Assembly: GCF_002954405.1 (NCBI RefSeq)
Contig: NZ_MQWC01000004.1
Span: 1,599,799-1,663,798, forward strand
Direction: 5' to 3'
Origin: Salinibacter sp. 10B
Lineage (GTDB): Bacteria; Bacteroidota; Rhodothermia; Rhodothermales; Salinibacteraceae
DNA: 64,000 nt
The notes under the pieces are model-generated. The model was not told the origin of the DNA. It saw nothing but the letters and a program-made list of their open reading frames with translations, and did not search any database. Shown piece by piece: positions 54,737-63,192 of this stretch. The translations under genes and the position numbers were made by a program. How positions within the stretch are numbered: position 1 is the stretch's first letter; each line of letters starts with the position of its first letter.

Positions 54737-56008
54737 ATGACCGACACGGCTGTTGTCACTGTTTTCCTTCGCCATCGTGGCGAGGTGTTGCTTCTGCGTC
54801 GAAGCAACGATGTCGGCTCCTATCCCGGAAAATGGGGAACGGTCGCAGGACACCTAGAATCTGACGACCCGCTGGACGCCGCCCGTTCCGAGATTGAGGA
54901 AGAAGTGGGACTGACTGAAGACGACGTGTCGCTCGTTCAGGAAGGCCCCTCCTTTTCGGTGCACGATGAGGATCGAGGGACAGAGTGGATCGTGCACCCG
55001 TTCTTGTTCGACTCTTCGACTCAAGAGGTGTCTCTGAACTGGGAAACGCAAAATGCAGAATGGGTCTCGCCCACGACCCTCCTCCGACGCGACACGGTTC
55101 CGGACCTCTGGCGCTCATATCGGAGCGTCTCCCCCTCGATCGTAGAATTGACCGACGACACGGAGCATGGATCGGCCTATCTCTCCCTTCGAGCGCTGGA
55201 AGTTCTGCGCGACCGGGCCGCTCTTCTGGCCACGACCGACCCTCCCGACATCGACGACGCATGGGCCCGATTGGCCGAGACGGCCCAGCGCCTGCTCAAG
55301 TCCCGTCCGTCCATGGCGGCCCTCACGAACCGTATCCATCGGGTGATGCACGAGAGTCAACCGGAGGGCACGCCGGGTCAGGTAGAACAAAAGGCGCACG
55401 CGGCCATTGGCCAGGCAATTGACGCCGACGCCAAGACCGCTCGCCGTGCCGCCGATCAATTCGCGGACCAACGTGTGCTCACACTTTCCCGCTCGGGAAC
55501 GGTGCTGGAGGCCCTCCGCACGGCCAATCCGGCTCCTTCCATCATTGTGACTGAGTCCCACCCGGGACGCGAAGGGGTCGGCGTGGCCGAGACGCTAGTC
55601 CGAGCGGAGATGGACGTGACACTCATTCCGGATGCCGCCGTCGCAACGACACTCGCATCGGGAGAGATCGATGCGGTACTCGTGGGCGCCGATACCATCC
55701 ATCCCTCTGGCACCGTCGTCAATAAGGTGGGAACGCGGGGCGCTGCCCTTGCCGCCGCTCGGGAAGATATCCCCTTCTACGTCGCGTGTGCCATCGACAA
55801 GATTTCTGTCGAAGAAGCAACGATCTCCGAGAGCGCCGATCCTCGCTCCGTCTACGAGAAAGGCACAGATGTTCGCGTCGCGGCTCCTCGCTTCGACGAG
55901 ACCCCGCCGGACCTCGTGACAGGGGGCATTATCACAAACCGGGGTTCGTACGCCCCCGATCAAGTTGCGGCGTTGGCTGAGGAGCTGGAAATGCTCCGGG
56001 ACTGGTAG
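54737..56008 (+). CDS. NUDIX hydrolase fused to eIF2B-like domain
   Basis: 423 residues in two parts. Residues 1-135 form a NUDIX hydrolase (VFLRHRGEVLLLRRSND, and a near-consensus NUDIX box GHLESDDPLDAARSEIEEEVGL with Ser at the usual Arg position). Residues 165-423 match the eIF2B alpha/beta/delta-like fold used by ribose-1,5-bisphosphate isomerase and methylthioribose-1-phosphate isomerase: LTLSRSGTVLEALR, VTESHPGREGVGVA, VGADTIHPSGTVVNKVGTRG and VACAIDKIS. I know this two-domain plan mainly from halophilic archaea, so transfer is possible. It may couple cleavage of a nucleotide or sugar phosphate to isomerisation. The stop codon lies against a lipoprotein pseudogene on the other strand. 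Confidence 0.85.
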   Translation: MTDTAVVTVFLRHRGEVLLLRRSNDVGSYPGKWGTVAGHLESDDPLDAARSEIEEEVGLTEDDVSLVQEGPSFSVHDEDRGTEWIVHPFLFDSSTQEVSLNWETQNAEWVSPTTLLRRDTVPDLWRSYRSVSPSIVELTDDTEHGSAYLSLRALEVLRDRAALLATTDPPDIDDAWARLAETAQRLLKSRPSMAALTNRIHRVMHESQPEGTPGQVEQKAHAAIGQAIDADAKTARRAADQFADQRVLTLSRSGTVLEALRTANPAPSIIVTESHPGREGVGVAETLVRAEMDVTLIPDAAVATTLASGEIDAVLVGADTIHPSGTVVNKVGTRGAALAAAREDIPFYVACAIDKISVEEATISESADPRSVYEKGTDVRVAAPRFDETPPDLVTGGIITNRGSYAPDQVAALAEELEMLRDW

Positions 56009-56260
56009 ACGGACCGCGCGAGGACGCTCGGCACGTCCTCACTGTCGAAGGCCAACTCCATCTCAATCGACGGTTCCACGCTGGTGAGTTCCTCCTGATC
56101 CGCCAGCGCCTTTTTCTCCTCCGGCGGCGCCTCCTCCAGCTTCTCCAAGAACTGCTTCCGCAGGGCTTCCTCTCGTTTCTCGACGTCCTCCTCCAGGCTC
56201 TTCTCCACCAATGTCGTCCCGCTTTCCGGCGTGACTGTCCCGCTAGGCTGAGTCTGATAA

Positions 56261-56770
56261 TTATCGGTTCAGGTATTCCTCGACGAACGCCCAGAGCACC
56301 ATGGCTTTGTAGTGACTCGCTTTCTTCTCATACCGGACTACCAGGCGGCGGCGCTCTTTCAAGTGGCCGACACAGCGCTCGACCGTATTTCGGTCGCGAT
56401 ACTTCTGTTCGTCGCAGGTCGGTGGGCGTCCAGGGCCGTCTCGCATATTTTCACGTGCCGGGATTGCTGATTCGATACCCTTATCAGCGCACCACTGCCG
56501 GATCCAGTCAGCATCGATCCAGTCAGCATCGTAGGCCCGATCTCCAGCGACTGCCTCGGGGCGCTTCCGAGGTCGCGGGGCCGAGGGACCGATACTTCGT
56601 TCATCAGGTCGGTGAAGAAGGCTGACTCGTGGCGCTGACCGGCTGACAGGATTGCTCCCAGCGGGAGGCCTTGCCGGTCGGTAAGTAGATGGATCTTGGT
56701 GGAGAACCCGCCTCGGCCGTAGCCGAGCGCCGGGCCTAGACCCTCGTCTCGCCCGATTCGAGCCCCTTTT
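56261..56770 (-). pseudogene. IS5-family transposase, downstream frame, with second frameshift
   Basis: Read in the -1 frame from about 56767, the DDE half runs GRGGFSTKIHLLTDRQGLPL and SAGQRHESAFFTDLMNE, but breaks at VPRPR (about 56580). The rest (AVAGDRAYDADWI to FVEEYLNR at 56261) is in another frame. A single missing G in the CGC-GAC context would account for it. A 15-bp tandem duplication (56512-56541) repeats ADWID-type residues right after. With these changes the transposase is probably not functional. Confidence 0.8.
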
Positions 56771-57125
56771 TATCGTCGTTCGGTCCGCCCGCAGCGGCCC
56801 GAGCGGCCTGAACAATCGTGCTGTCCACGTTGAACTGAGACCAGTCGATACGACCCTCTGCGTCGAGCTCGCCCTGAAGGTGACGAATGATCGATTCGAG
56901 CGTGCCGTCTTCGGCCCAGCGTCGGAACCGATCGTAAACAGTCTTCCAGTTACCATAGCGCTCGGGTACGTCTCGCCAGGGAGCTCCAGAGCGTAGGATC
57001 CAGAAGATGCCGTTGATAACCTGCCGGTGGTCGTTGTACGGACAGCCTCGGCCTTCAACCTCCGGCAGGAGGTGTTCGATGCGTTCATACTGCTCGTCGG
57101 TGAGCTCATAGCGGCGTCGAGGCAT
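56736..57125 (-). CDS. IS5-family transposase, upstream frame (orfA)
   Basis: 129 residues: RRYELTDEQYERIEHLLPEV at the start, GIFWILRSGAPWRDVPERYG and WSQFNVDSTIVQAARAAAGG, all typical of the DUF4096-like N-terminal half of IS5/IS427 transposases, including the first catalytic Asp (VDST). It ends at KKGLESGETRV. A -1 shift near the AAAAAGGGG run (plus-strand 56763-56771) would join it to the second frame, as is usual in this IS group. Confidence 0.88.
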   Translation of the reverse strand: MPRRRYELTDEQYERIEHLLPEVEGRGCPYNDHRQVINGIFWILRSGAPWRDVPERYGNWKTVYDRFRRWAEDGTLESIIRHLQGELDAEGRIDWSQFNVDSTIVQAARAAAGGPNDDKKGLESGETRV

Positions 57126-57505
57126 ACCAGAGCGGCTTAGTTAGTCCAGTGGACTGTGCAAGCCGTTCATACAGCCTTTTTATCAGACAGTGCCTAGCAT
57201 TGGCCGGACTCGACATCGCCTCTCCTCCGGCGGAAGTCGCCTGCATGAAAGGCGTGTCGTTGATCGTCACGAAGAAAGAGGCCCCGCCGGTTGAGAGCTC
57301 CACGTAGTAGTAAATTTTCTCCTCGGTGGTGTCCGCACCAGCGGCCGGGACAGATGTGTTTGGTCCCATAGCAGCCTGTGGATCAACGAGGCCGAGCCCC
57401 AAGATCAAAAGGACGCCGACAAAACCGAACAGTGTCCACGGACTACTTCTCATTCCAATCACAGTTGACATTGTCTTTGTGCCGCCACGGGTTTGAACGG
57501 CCCCC

Positions 57506-58555
57506 TCAACGAACAATGCAGAGCTCCCCGTCGACCCGACCGACAATCACTCGCATCGACCAGATCGTTCCATCCTCTCCGCGCGTCTTGAAAAACTTTC
57601 GGCCGGTCGGATTCCAGGGCTGGTCCGGCTCTCCGTTCTCGACGTACACCTCCCACAATCGGCCGGCTAACAGCGGCCGTAGCCCAATGTCCTCCCGCTC
57701 AAAATCGGTCCGTAGTCCACTCTCGTAGTAATTTTCCAAGGTTTCTTTCCAGGACTCGTACCCTTTCGACTCATAGTACGCTTTGTTGTAGTCTTGGTAC
57801 TTCACCTTCAGCTCCTCGTAGATCCCGCGGCTGTCCTGACGCCGCATCAGGTCGCGGAGCTTGACGGCGTAGTCCTTCAGCGCCGCGGTGTCTTCGATCA
57901 CCGGCGCCTCGATCAGGTGCTCCGCGAAGCTCGGCGTCTTTGGGCTGTCGAACCGCACAGTCATCTCAATCGGAAAGCTCACGCGGGTGAGCTCCCCTTC
58001 CCGGTCGGCCAATTCCCGCTTCTTCTCCGGCGGCGCCGACTCCAGCCGCTCCAGAAACGCCTGCCGCTTTTCGTCTCGCCGCGCCTCAATCGTGTCCTGA
58101 AGGTTGAACGTCGTGATCTCCTTCCCAGCTTGTGTCCCGGTGAGGTCTCCTTTTCGATACAGCGTGACCGCGCCGGTCAGGCGGGCATCCTCCGGGGTCG
58201 TCAGCCCGCTCGAATCCGATTTCATCGTAGGGCCTGCAATAATGTGCAGCTCGTTGTTTTCACCGATGAGATCAACATTTACTGGACTCGCCTTCGCTTG
58301 CCCACCGGCGGAGGTTGCCTGCATGAAGTGTCTGTCGTTGATTGTGACATAAAAGGAGGCTCCGCCCGTCGAAAGCTCCAAGTAATAGTACAACTCCTCC
58401 TTGGTTGTGTCCGCATCGGCAGGCTGGGCAGAGGTTGCTGATTCCATAGCAAGCTGTGGGATGAATTGGCTAAATAAAGCGAGCATGATCGGCAGGCCGA
58501 GCACAACTCCGGGCCAGCCCTCATTGCCGTGTCCTGCGGCTCGTGCAATCGACAT
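57506..58555 (-). CDS. Uncharacterised surface-protein family, intact copy B
   Basis: 349 residues of a family I cannot name. The N-terminal hydrophobic segment (VVLGLPIMLALFSQFIPQLA) lacks a lipobox Cys, unlike its relatives, so it may be periplasmic or membrane anchored. Three parts are shared with 60053-61105: a beta-rich YYYLELSTGGASFYVTIND domain, a charged helix with KRQAFLERLESAPPEKKREL, and a C-terminal domain ending WEVYVENGEP, then IVGRVDGELCIVR. The neighbour upstream is the truncated large protein, 24 bp away, the same order as in the other pair. Domain plan and position suggest an immunity or accessory protein for a contractile-injection effector, by inference only. Confidence 0.7.
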   Translation of the reverse strand: MSIARAAGHGNEGWPGVVLGLPIMLALFSQFIPQLAMESATSAQPADADTTKEELYYYLELSTGGASFYVTINDRHFMQATSAGGQAKASPVNVDLIGENNELHIIAGPTMKSDSSGLTTPEDARLTGAVTLYRKGDLTGTQAGKEITTFNLQDTIEARRDEKRQAFLERLESAPPEKKRELADREGELTRVSFPIEMTVRFDSPKTPSFAEHLIEAPVIEDTAALKDYAVKLRDLMRRQDSRGIYEELKVKYQDYNKAYYESKGYESWKETLENYYESGLRTDFEREDIGLRPLLAGRLWEVYVENGEPDQPWNPTGRKFFKTRGEDGTIWSMRVIVGRVDGELCIVR

Positions 58556-58578
58556 GAGACGTTGTTTCCAGCTGTCAC

Positions 58579-59728
58579 TTAGTACGTGTAGTTGTCGAGG
58601 ATGGCGTCGAGCTCTCCGTGGTGGAGAAACGCCATGAAGTCAGTTTTCAGCACCCGGCGGCTCAGCGTGTCGGAATACTCGTCCAGTCCCTTCCGGATGT
58701 CCTTGGCCATCTCTTCGACCGCCTCTCGGTCTCGCCGGACGTCTGCACGCTTCAATATGGCCTCGGCCGTGTAGTCGGCCACCTTTTCCGGAGGCATCTC
58801 GGTCCGGCGCTCTCCCCGCTTTCGAACCTCCACGTTGTCGAACGGCCACGCCTTCTGTTGAATCACGCTGGTCACCCGCTCGACCCCACTCGGGTCCGGA
58901 TCCCCGCCATAAAACACCTTCGTGAGAATCGACCGGATCTCGTCCGGATGCAACTGATTCGAGACGTGTTCTCGGCTCGGCGGCCACTGCCAGGTGGCGA
59001 GGTCCTTCCCCTCCACGATCGTCCATTCCTTCTGCCCGCTCATACTCCCGGATTCCCCTCCAACTGCATCCTCCTCAGCGGTCTCTCGCTCTCCTTCTCT
59101 CACTCGTGGCCCTACAGACCCCTTCGCTCTCGCTTTGAAGCCGGTCCAGCGGATCGTGCCCTCGAGGTAGAACCCCCCGCCCTCACCCTCCGGCGCTGTA
59201 TCAAAGCCCGCCTCCGTGTTTTTCAGCTTGATGGCAGACTCCCCGTTCACGACCACATTGCCTACGTGCGGCGCCTCAACGCGCACCCCAATCGCTCCCT
59301 TGAGCGTACTCCCCACACCGCCGCTCACCTTCGCTTTCATCCCCGGCCCCGACCGCTGCACCGGACCGAGCTTCAGAACAAGTGTGCCCTGGATAAAGGC
59401 GAATGCCTGCGCCGTCGCAACGGCCGGTATTTCCAACCCAATTCCTACTTCCGCCTTGACGTCAAACAACTTCAGACTGAGCCCCACCCCCGCCTGCAGA
59501 TAGGCCTTCTCGTCCTTCCACTCCTGCCATCCCCACGTGAGGGCCACCGTCCCCTGAGCGAGCTGTACCGACATCTCGGCGTACCAGCCCAGCTTGGGGG
59601 CCTCCTTTAGCGTGTTAATGATCGCCTGAAGCCGATACCCCAGCTCAAGGATGCTCCTGGCGAGCTCGACCGGCTTGGCAGACACCTGTGAGCCATTGCA
59701 CTTCACGGAATTGTTGACCGGGCCCGAC
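58579..59728 (-). pseudogene. Large-protein remnant, N-terminal part deleted
   Basis: About 380 codons that match the second half of the large protein at 61151-63132: KLGWYAEMSVQLAQGTVALT aligns with FGWYVEASVQVMQGTLSLQW, and the end has EAVEEMAKDIRKGL and DFMAFLHHGELDAILDNYTY. The first 230 or so residues of the parent are missing and there is no good start codon; sequence upstream belongs to a truncated lipoprotein in another frame. It may be an orphan C-terminal module or a decayed gene. The middle has Gly-rich alternating strands (AKVSGGVGSTLKGAIGVRVE). Confidence 0.65.
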
Positions 59729-60056
59729 AGCCCACCGCCACCATCGTCGGATTTACGGTCACGGTGACCGTGTTTTCTGTTCCGATCAGTAGAGCATTCA
59801 TTGGCGAGTTGAAGCTCGCGCTGGTCCGCCCGTCGTTCTCGTCGACCCCGACCCCGTTTACGGTCGTCACCGTGCGGGCGTCCAGCACGCTCAGCTCCAG
59901 GTAGTAGTACGGCACCTCCTGATCGGTCTCCTGATTTGCAGTGGCCGTCCCGTAGGACCCGGTCTTCCAGCAGCCTGCGCAAACGGCAGTCACTGCCAGA
60001 AGAACCGCTAGCCCAACCACCGAACGGCCTACACGTCGATACGACACAAATCTCAT
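59703..60056 (-). pseudogene. Lipoprotein-family copy, truncated after its first domain
   Basis: The first 105 or so codons form a lipoprotein signal (LLAVTAVCAGC) and the YYYLELSVLDARTVTTVNG domain, nearly identical at the DNA level to 60053-61105 over about 190 bp (59733-59930 versus 60792-60980). It then runs into CRARSTIP and stops. Its start codon overlaps the upstream lipoprotein stop by four bases (ATGA). The junction near 59735 marks a deletion that joined this gene to the 3' half of a large protein. Confidence 0.7.
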
Positions 60057-61105
60057 CGGACCACCTTCAGCTCCCCGTCCACTTTGCCCACGAAAATGTC
60101 CATGAACGCCCTGCCTTTCTCCCCTGGCCCCGTCAAGATAAACTCGTCACTCACTCCTTCTCCCCGATCCACATTAATCTCCCATACACGTCCTCCAGCC
60201 CATCTCCTTAATTCTATGTCTTCACGCTCAAAATCAATTAATATTCCCTTAGGATAAACGTGCTCTTCCATCATTTTCCTAAACCACTCAAACCGGTCCT
60301 CTTTTCTTCTGCTAGGATACGCAGTTCTGTATATTTCATATTTGGACGAAAAAGGGCTAAAAAATTCCTTAATTTTTTTCTTATCGAGAAGGTCACGTGC
60401 ATACATCGCAAAGTCTTTCAGGGCGCTGGTGTCTTCGATCACCGGCGCCTCCATGAACCGATCCCGGAAGCTCGGCACGTCCTCGCTGTCGAAGGTCAGC
60501 TCCATCTCGATCGGAAATTCCACGCTCGTGAGCTCCTCCTCCTGGTCCGCCAGCGCTTTTTTCTCCTCCGGCGGCGCCTCTTCCAGCTTCTCCAGGAACT
60601 GCTTCCGCAAGGCTTCCTCTCGTTTCTCAACAACTTCCTGCAGGCTCTTCTCCACCAATGTCGTCCCGCTTTCCGGCGTGACTGTCCCGCTAGTGATCTT
60701 CTTAATCTTCGCGGTGACTTTCGCCTCCTCGACCGTCGAGGAACGAACCGAGTCCGCGTCCGCCAGCTTCCCGCTCTTCGGCGGGTCCCCCGCCGCCACC
60801 ATCGTCGGCCTTACGGTCACGGTGACCGTGTTTTCTGTTCCGATCAGTAGAGCATTCATTGGCGAGTTGAAGCTCGCGCTGGTCCGCCCGTCGCTCTCGT
60901 CGACCCCGACCCCGTTTACGGTCGTCACCGTCCGGGCGTCCAGCACGCTTAGCTCCAGGTAGTAGTACGGCACTTCTTGTTCGCTCATTGAGTTGTCGGT
61001 TGCGGTTTGAGAAAAGGAGTGTGCATCGGGCTCACAGGCCAGCAGGAACGTCCCAAGTAAAACAGTGGCGGTGGCCCAGACAGTGTGATTCAAGGTCAAA
61101 GACAT
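60053..61105 (-). CDS. Uncharacterised lipoprotein family, intact copy A
   Basis: 350 residues with a lipoprotein signal ending LLAC (Cys24). An N-terminal beta-sandwich-like domain (EVPYYYLELSVLDARTVTTV, SPMNALLIGTENTVTV) is followed by a Glu/Lys/Leu-rich helix (EKREEALRKQFLEKLEEAPP) and a C-terminal domain (FEWFRKMMEEHVYPKGILID, VFVGKVDGELKVVR). The N-terminal pattern of a short motif followed by P-x-N and GEN/GTEN recalls proteins encoded beside VgrG or PAAR genes in type VI loci, from memory. It follows the large protein by 47 bp and is coupled to the next copy by an ATGA overlap. Function unknown; possible immunity or accessory lipoprotein. Confidence 0.78.
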   Translation of the reverse strand: MSLTLNHTVWATATVLLGTFLLACEPDAHSFSQTATDNSMSEQEVPYYYLELSVLDARTVTTVNGVGVDESDGRTSASFNSPMNALLIGTENTVTVTVRPTMVAAGDPPKSGKLADADSVRSSTVEEAKVTAKIKKITSGTVTPESGTTLVEKSLQEVVEKREEALRKQFLEKLEEAPPEEKKALADQEEELTSVEFPIEMELTFDSEDVPSFRDRFMEAPVIEDTSALKDFAMYARDLLDKKKIKEFFSPFSSKYEIYRTAYPSRRKEDRFEWFRKMMEEHVYPKGILIDFEREDIELRRWAGGRVWEINVDRGEGVSDEFILTGPGEKGRAFMDIFVGKVDGELKVVR

Positions 61106-61150
61106 AGCAGATGTGAAATGGACGAACGTAGCGAATATTGGCCCGAACGG

Positions 61151-63132
61151 TCACCCGTCCTTGGATTTGATCTTACTCATCTGTTTCTGAATCGGATCGA
61201 CGTAGCCGTCCAGGAGCTTTTGAAACTCCTCGCTCTCAAGGAACGCCTCGTAGTCGGCGGCCCGGAGGTGTGGGGTCGTCCCCTCCGTCTTCCAGTCGAA
61301 CGGAAGCTTTCGCTTTCCGGTTGGAATCTCCTCGCTGTGCTCCTTGCCGTGGGCCTCTATCATCGACTGCAGCCGGTCCCGGATCTCGATGGCCATCGCC
61401 TCCACCGACTTCCGCGACCGTTTGAGGTGGGGCCGCTGCTCGATCTTCTCCACAATGGGCCCCACCACCTCGTCCATCGACCACCAGGTGTAGTCCGGCT
61501 CCGTGTGCGGCCCCTTGAGAAGGCTGTAATCCCTGCGCTCCCGGCGCCCGTGCTCGCGGACCCGGATGTCCCACTTCCCCCCAATCACCACGTGCCCGGC
61601 CTTGAAGATGTCCTTGAACACCGCCGTCACCTCCGGCCGCGAAAGGCGCTCCGGCTCGTAGCGGCTGCCTTCCGGCCAGGTCCACTGGCCCAGCAGGTAC
61701 CCCGGCTTCCCCGGCGGCGGCGCAATCACCTCCACTGGTTTCGTGCCGCCATCGTTCTTGATACCAATTCCCTCTGTCTCCGCTCCGTATGACCAAGTCA
61801 CCACCGCGCTGATGCCGTTCCAGTAGGTGTCCAGCTCCAGGCGCAGCCCATCATCTTGGCGCGCCTTCGCCGTTCCCTCCACGATCAGCTTCGACTTCAC
61901 CTTCCCTTCCGCCTTCACCATGTAGGGCGCCTCGAACCGGGCCCCCAGCTCCCCTACAATTTCCCCCTTCAATTCGGCCTTCAGCCCGGCGTCCCCGTCC
62001 GGCGAAACCCGCTGCAGCGCTGTCTTCAGCAGAACGGCCCCCTGGATGCGCCCGAACACCTGCAGCTTGAACCCGCCACCCCCAGCTCCAGGCTCGCCTG
62101 CAAGATTGCAACGTCGGCGTTGATCGCCAGCCAGTAGAACGCCCGGTGCTTCCGGCCGGCCTTCGCGTACTCGCGCCAGCCCCACTGCAGGCTCAGCGTC
62201 CCCTGCATCACCTGCACCGACGCCTCCACGTACCAGCCAAACTTCGGGACGTTGTCCTGCACCAGCTCGATCATCTTCTGAACTTGCGCGGCCAGCTCCA
62301 GGCCACTGCTCGCCAGCTTTGCGACGTTCGCCTCTACGTACTGGTCGTTCCGGCGAATGCGCACGACCTCCGTCGGGGCCGTCTGCTCGTCCTGGTTGTG
62401 CTGGGCGGTGGCCCCGTCCGAGCCCGACTCCACTTTCGCGTCGACCGTCTTAAGCTGTTGGCTCGTCGGGGACCAGCTGGTCTTCTCGACGGTGGACGTC
62501 ACCGTTTTCTTCTCGACCGATACGTCTTCTTGCCGCTCCTGGATCTTGACCCCACCGGAAATGCTTCTCATGGCCGGGAAGTCGGTCTCCAGCGCATATC
62601 GGTCCGGACAGTAGGCCTTCACCTTGAAAGGACTGTCCGCAATCCCCTGAATTTCGTATACGTTCGGCTCCCTTAGCTTCTGCCAGAACGTTTTCTTTAA
62701 CAACGCCAGCTCCGGGGCGGGCGCCCGGCACTTCAATGTGTATCGAGGCGCTCCTCCTTCCGGGCTCTTCTTCTCCAGCGTCGCATCGTCGTGGCCGTTC
62801 GGGCTCTTGACCAGTGTTGGCTCCTTGTCTCCGCTGTACACGAGGGTCACCTCTTCTTCGGCGGACAGACCGTGGTGCTGCTCTCCTCCTTTGCGGTTCC
62901 GTTTGCCCGAACCTTTCGCGCTCCCCTTCTTCCTTCTCTTCGGCCCTCCGCCCTTCTTCAACGGAGGCACCACTTCGAAGAGCGTCCGGTCGTTGGCCGT
63001 CCGCCGCTCTTCGTCAATCGTGTGCTCGCAGTAGACCCGCAGGATATCGGTCACGCAGATGTTTGCCTCTACATCGTCCGGGTACGCCGCAATGCAAGCA
63101 GAACCCGACTCCAAAATCGAAGGATCAGACAT
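61151..63132 (-). pseudogene. Large uncharacterised protein, frameshifted at a C5 run
   Basis: Two frames make one protein of about 660 residues. The first (63132 to 62079) begins MSDPSILESGSACIAAYPDD and contains a Lys/Gly-rich basic linker (GGGPKRRKKGSAKGSGKRNR), then FGWYVEASVQVMQGTLSLQW. The second (to 61151) carries on from GGFKLQVFGRIQGAVLLKTA through Gly-rich alternating beta segments to YEAFLESEEFQKLLDGYVD. Adding one G to the GGGGG run (plus-strand CCCCC at 62079-62083) restores the frame and matches the paralogue. So the gene is either broken, phase-variable or mis-sequenced. No enzyme motif is seen. Followed by a lipoprotein gene in both copies. Confidence 0.75.
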
Positions 63133-63192
63133 GAGCTGTTTTCAAAACCGCTAGATCAGGGATTCGATACGCATTTGGGAATCAGGGGAAGA

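Larger units (their letters stand above)
56247..57193 (-). mobile_element. IS5-family (IS427-like) insertion sequence, 947 bp
   Basis: Both ends are bounded by CTAG (56243-56246 and 57194-57197), a 4-bp target duplication. The first 14 bases of each end, read inward, are GCTGAGTCTGATAA and GCACTGTCTGATAA, differing at three positions. It carries two overlapping transposase frames as in the IS427 group. The target is a pseudogene of the lipoprotein family. Confidence 0.85.
56009..57471 (-). pseudogene. Lipoprotein-family remnant split by an insertion sequence
   Basis: The 5' part (57471 to about 57198) codes for a signal segment and the YYYVELSTGGASFFVTIND domain of the uncharacterised family found intact at 57506-58555 and 60053-61105. 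The 3' part (56246 to about 56026) matches another stretch of that family (VEKREEALRKQFLEKLEEAP). The insertion lies between them. Reading across the excised gap stays in frame, but joins SPANA directly to SGTVTPES, leaving out about 46 codons, so the gene had already lost a segment before insertion or recombined with another copy. The C-terminal third is missing, ending against the NUDIX/eIF2B gene. Confidence 0.8.

Noticed and set aside
59729..59982. An upstream extension of the large-protein remnant frame
   Set aside because: These codons are an out-of-frame reading of the lipoprotein copy, which has a signal peptide and near-identical paralogue in the other frame.
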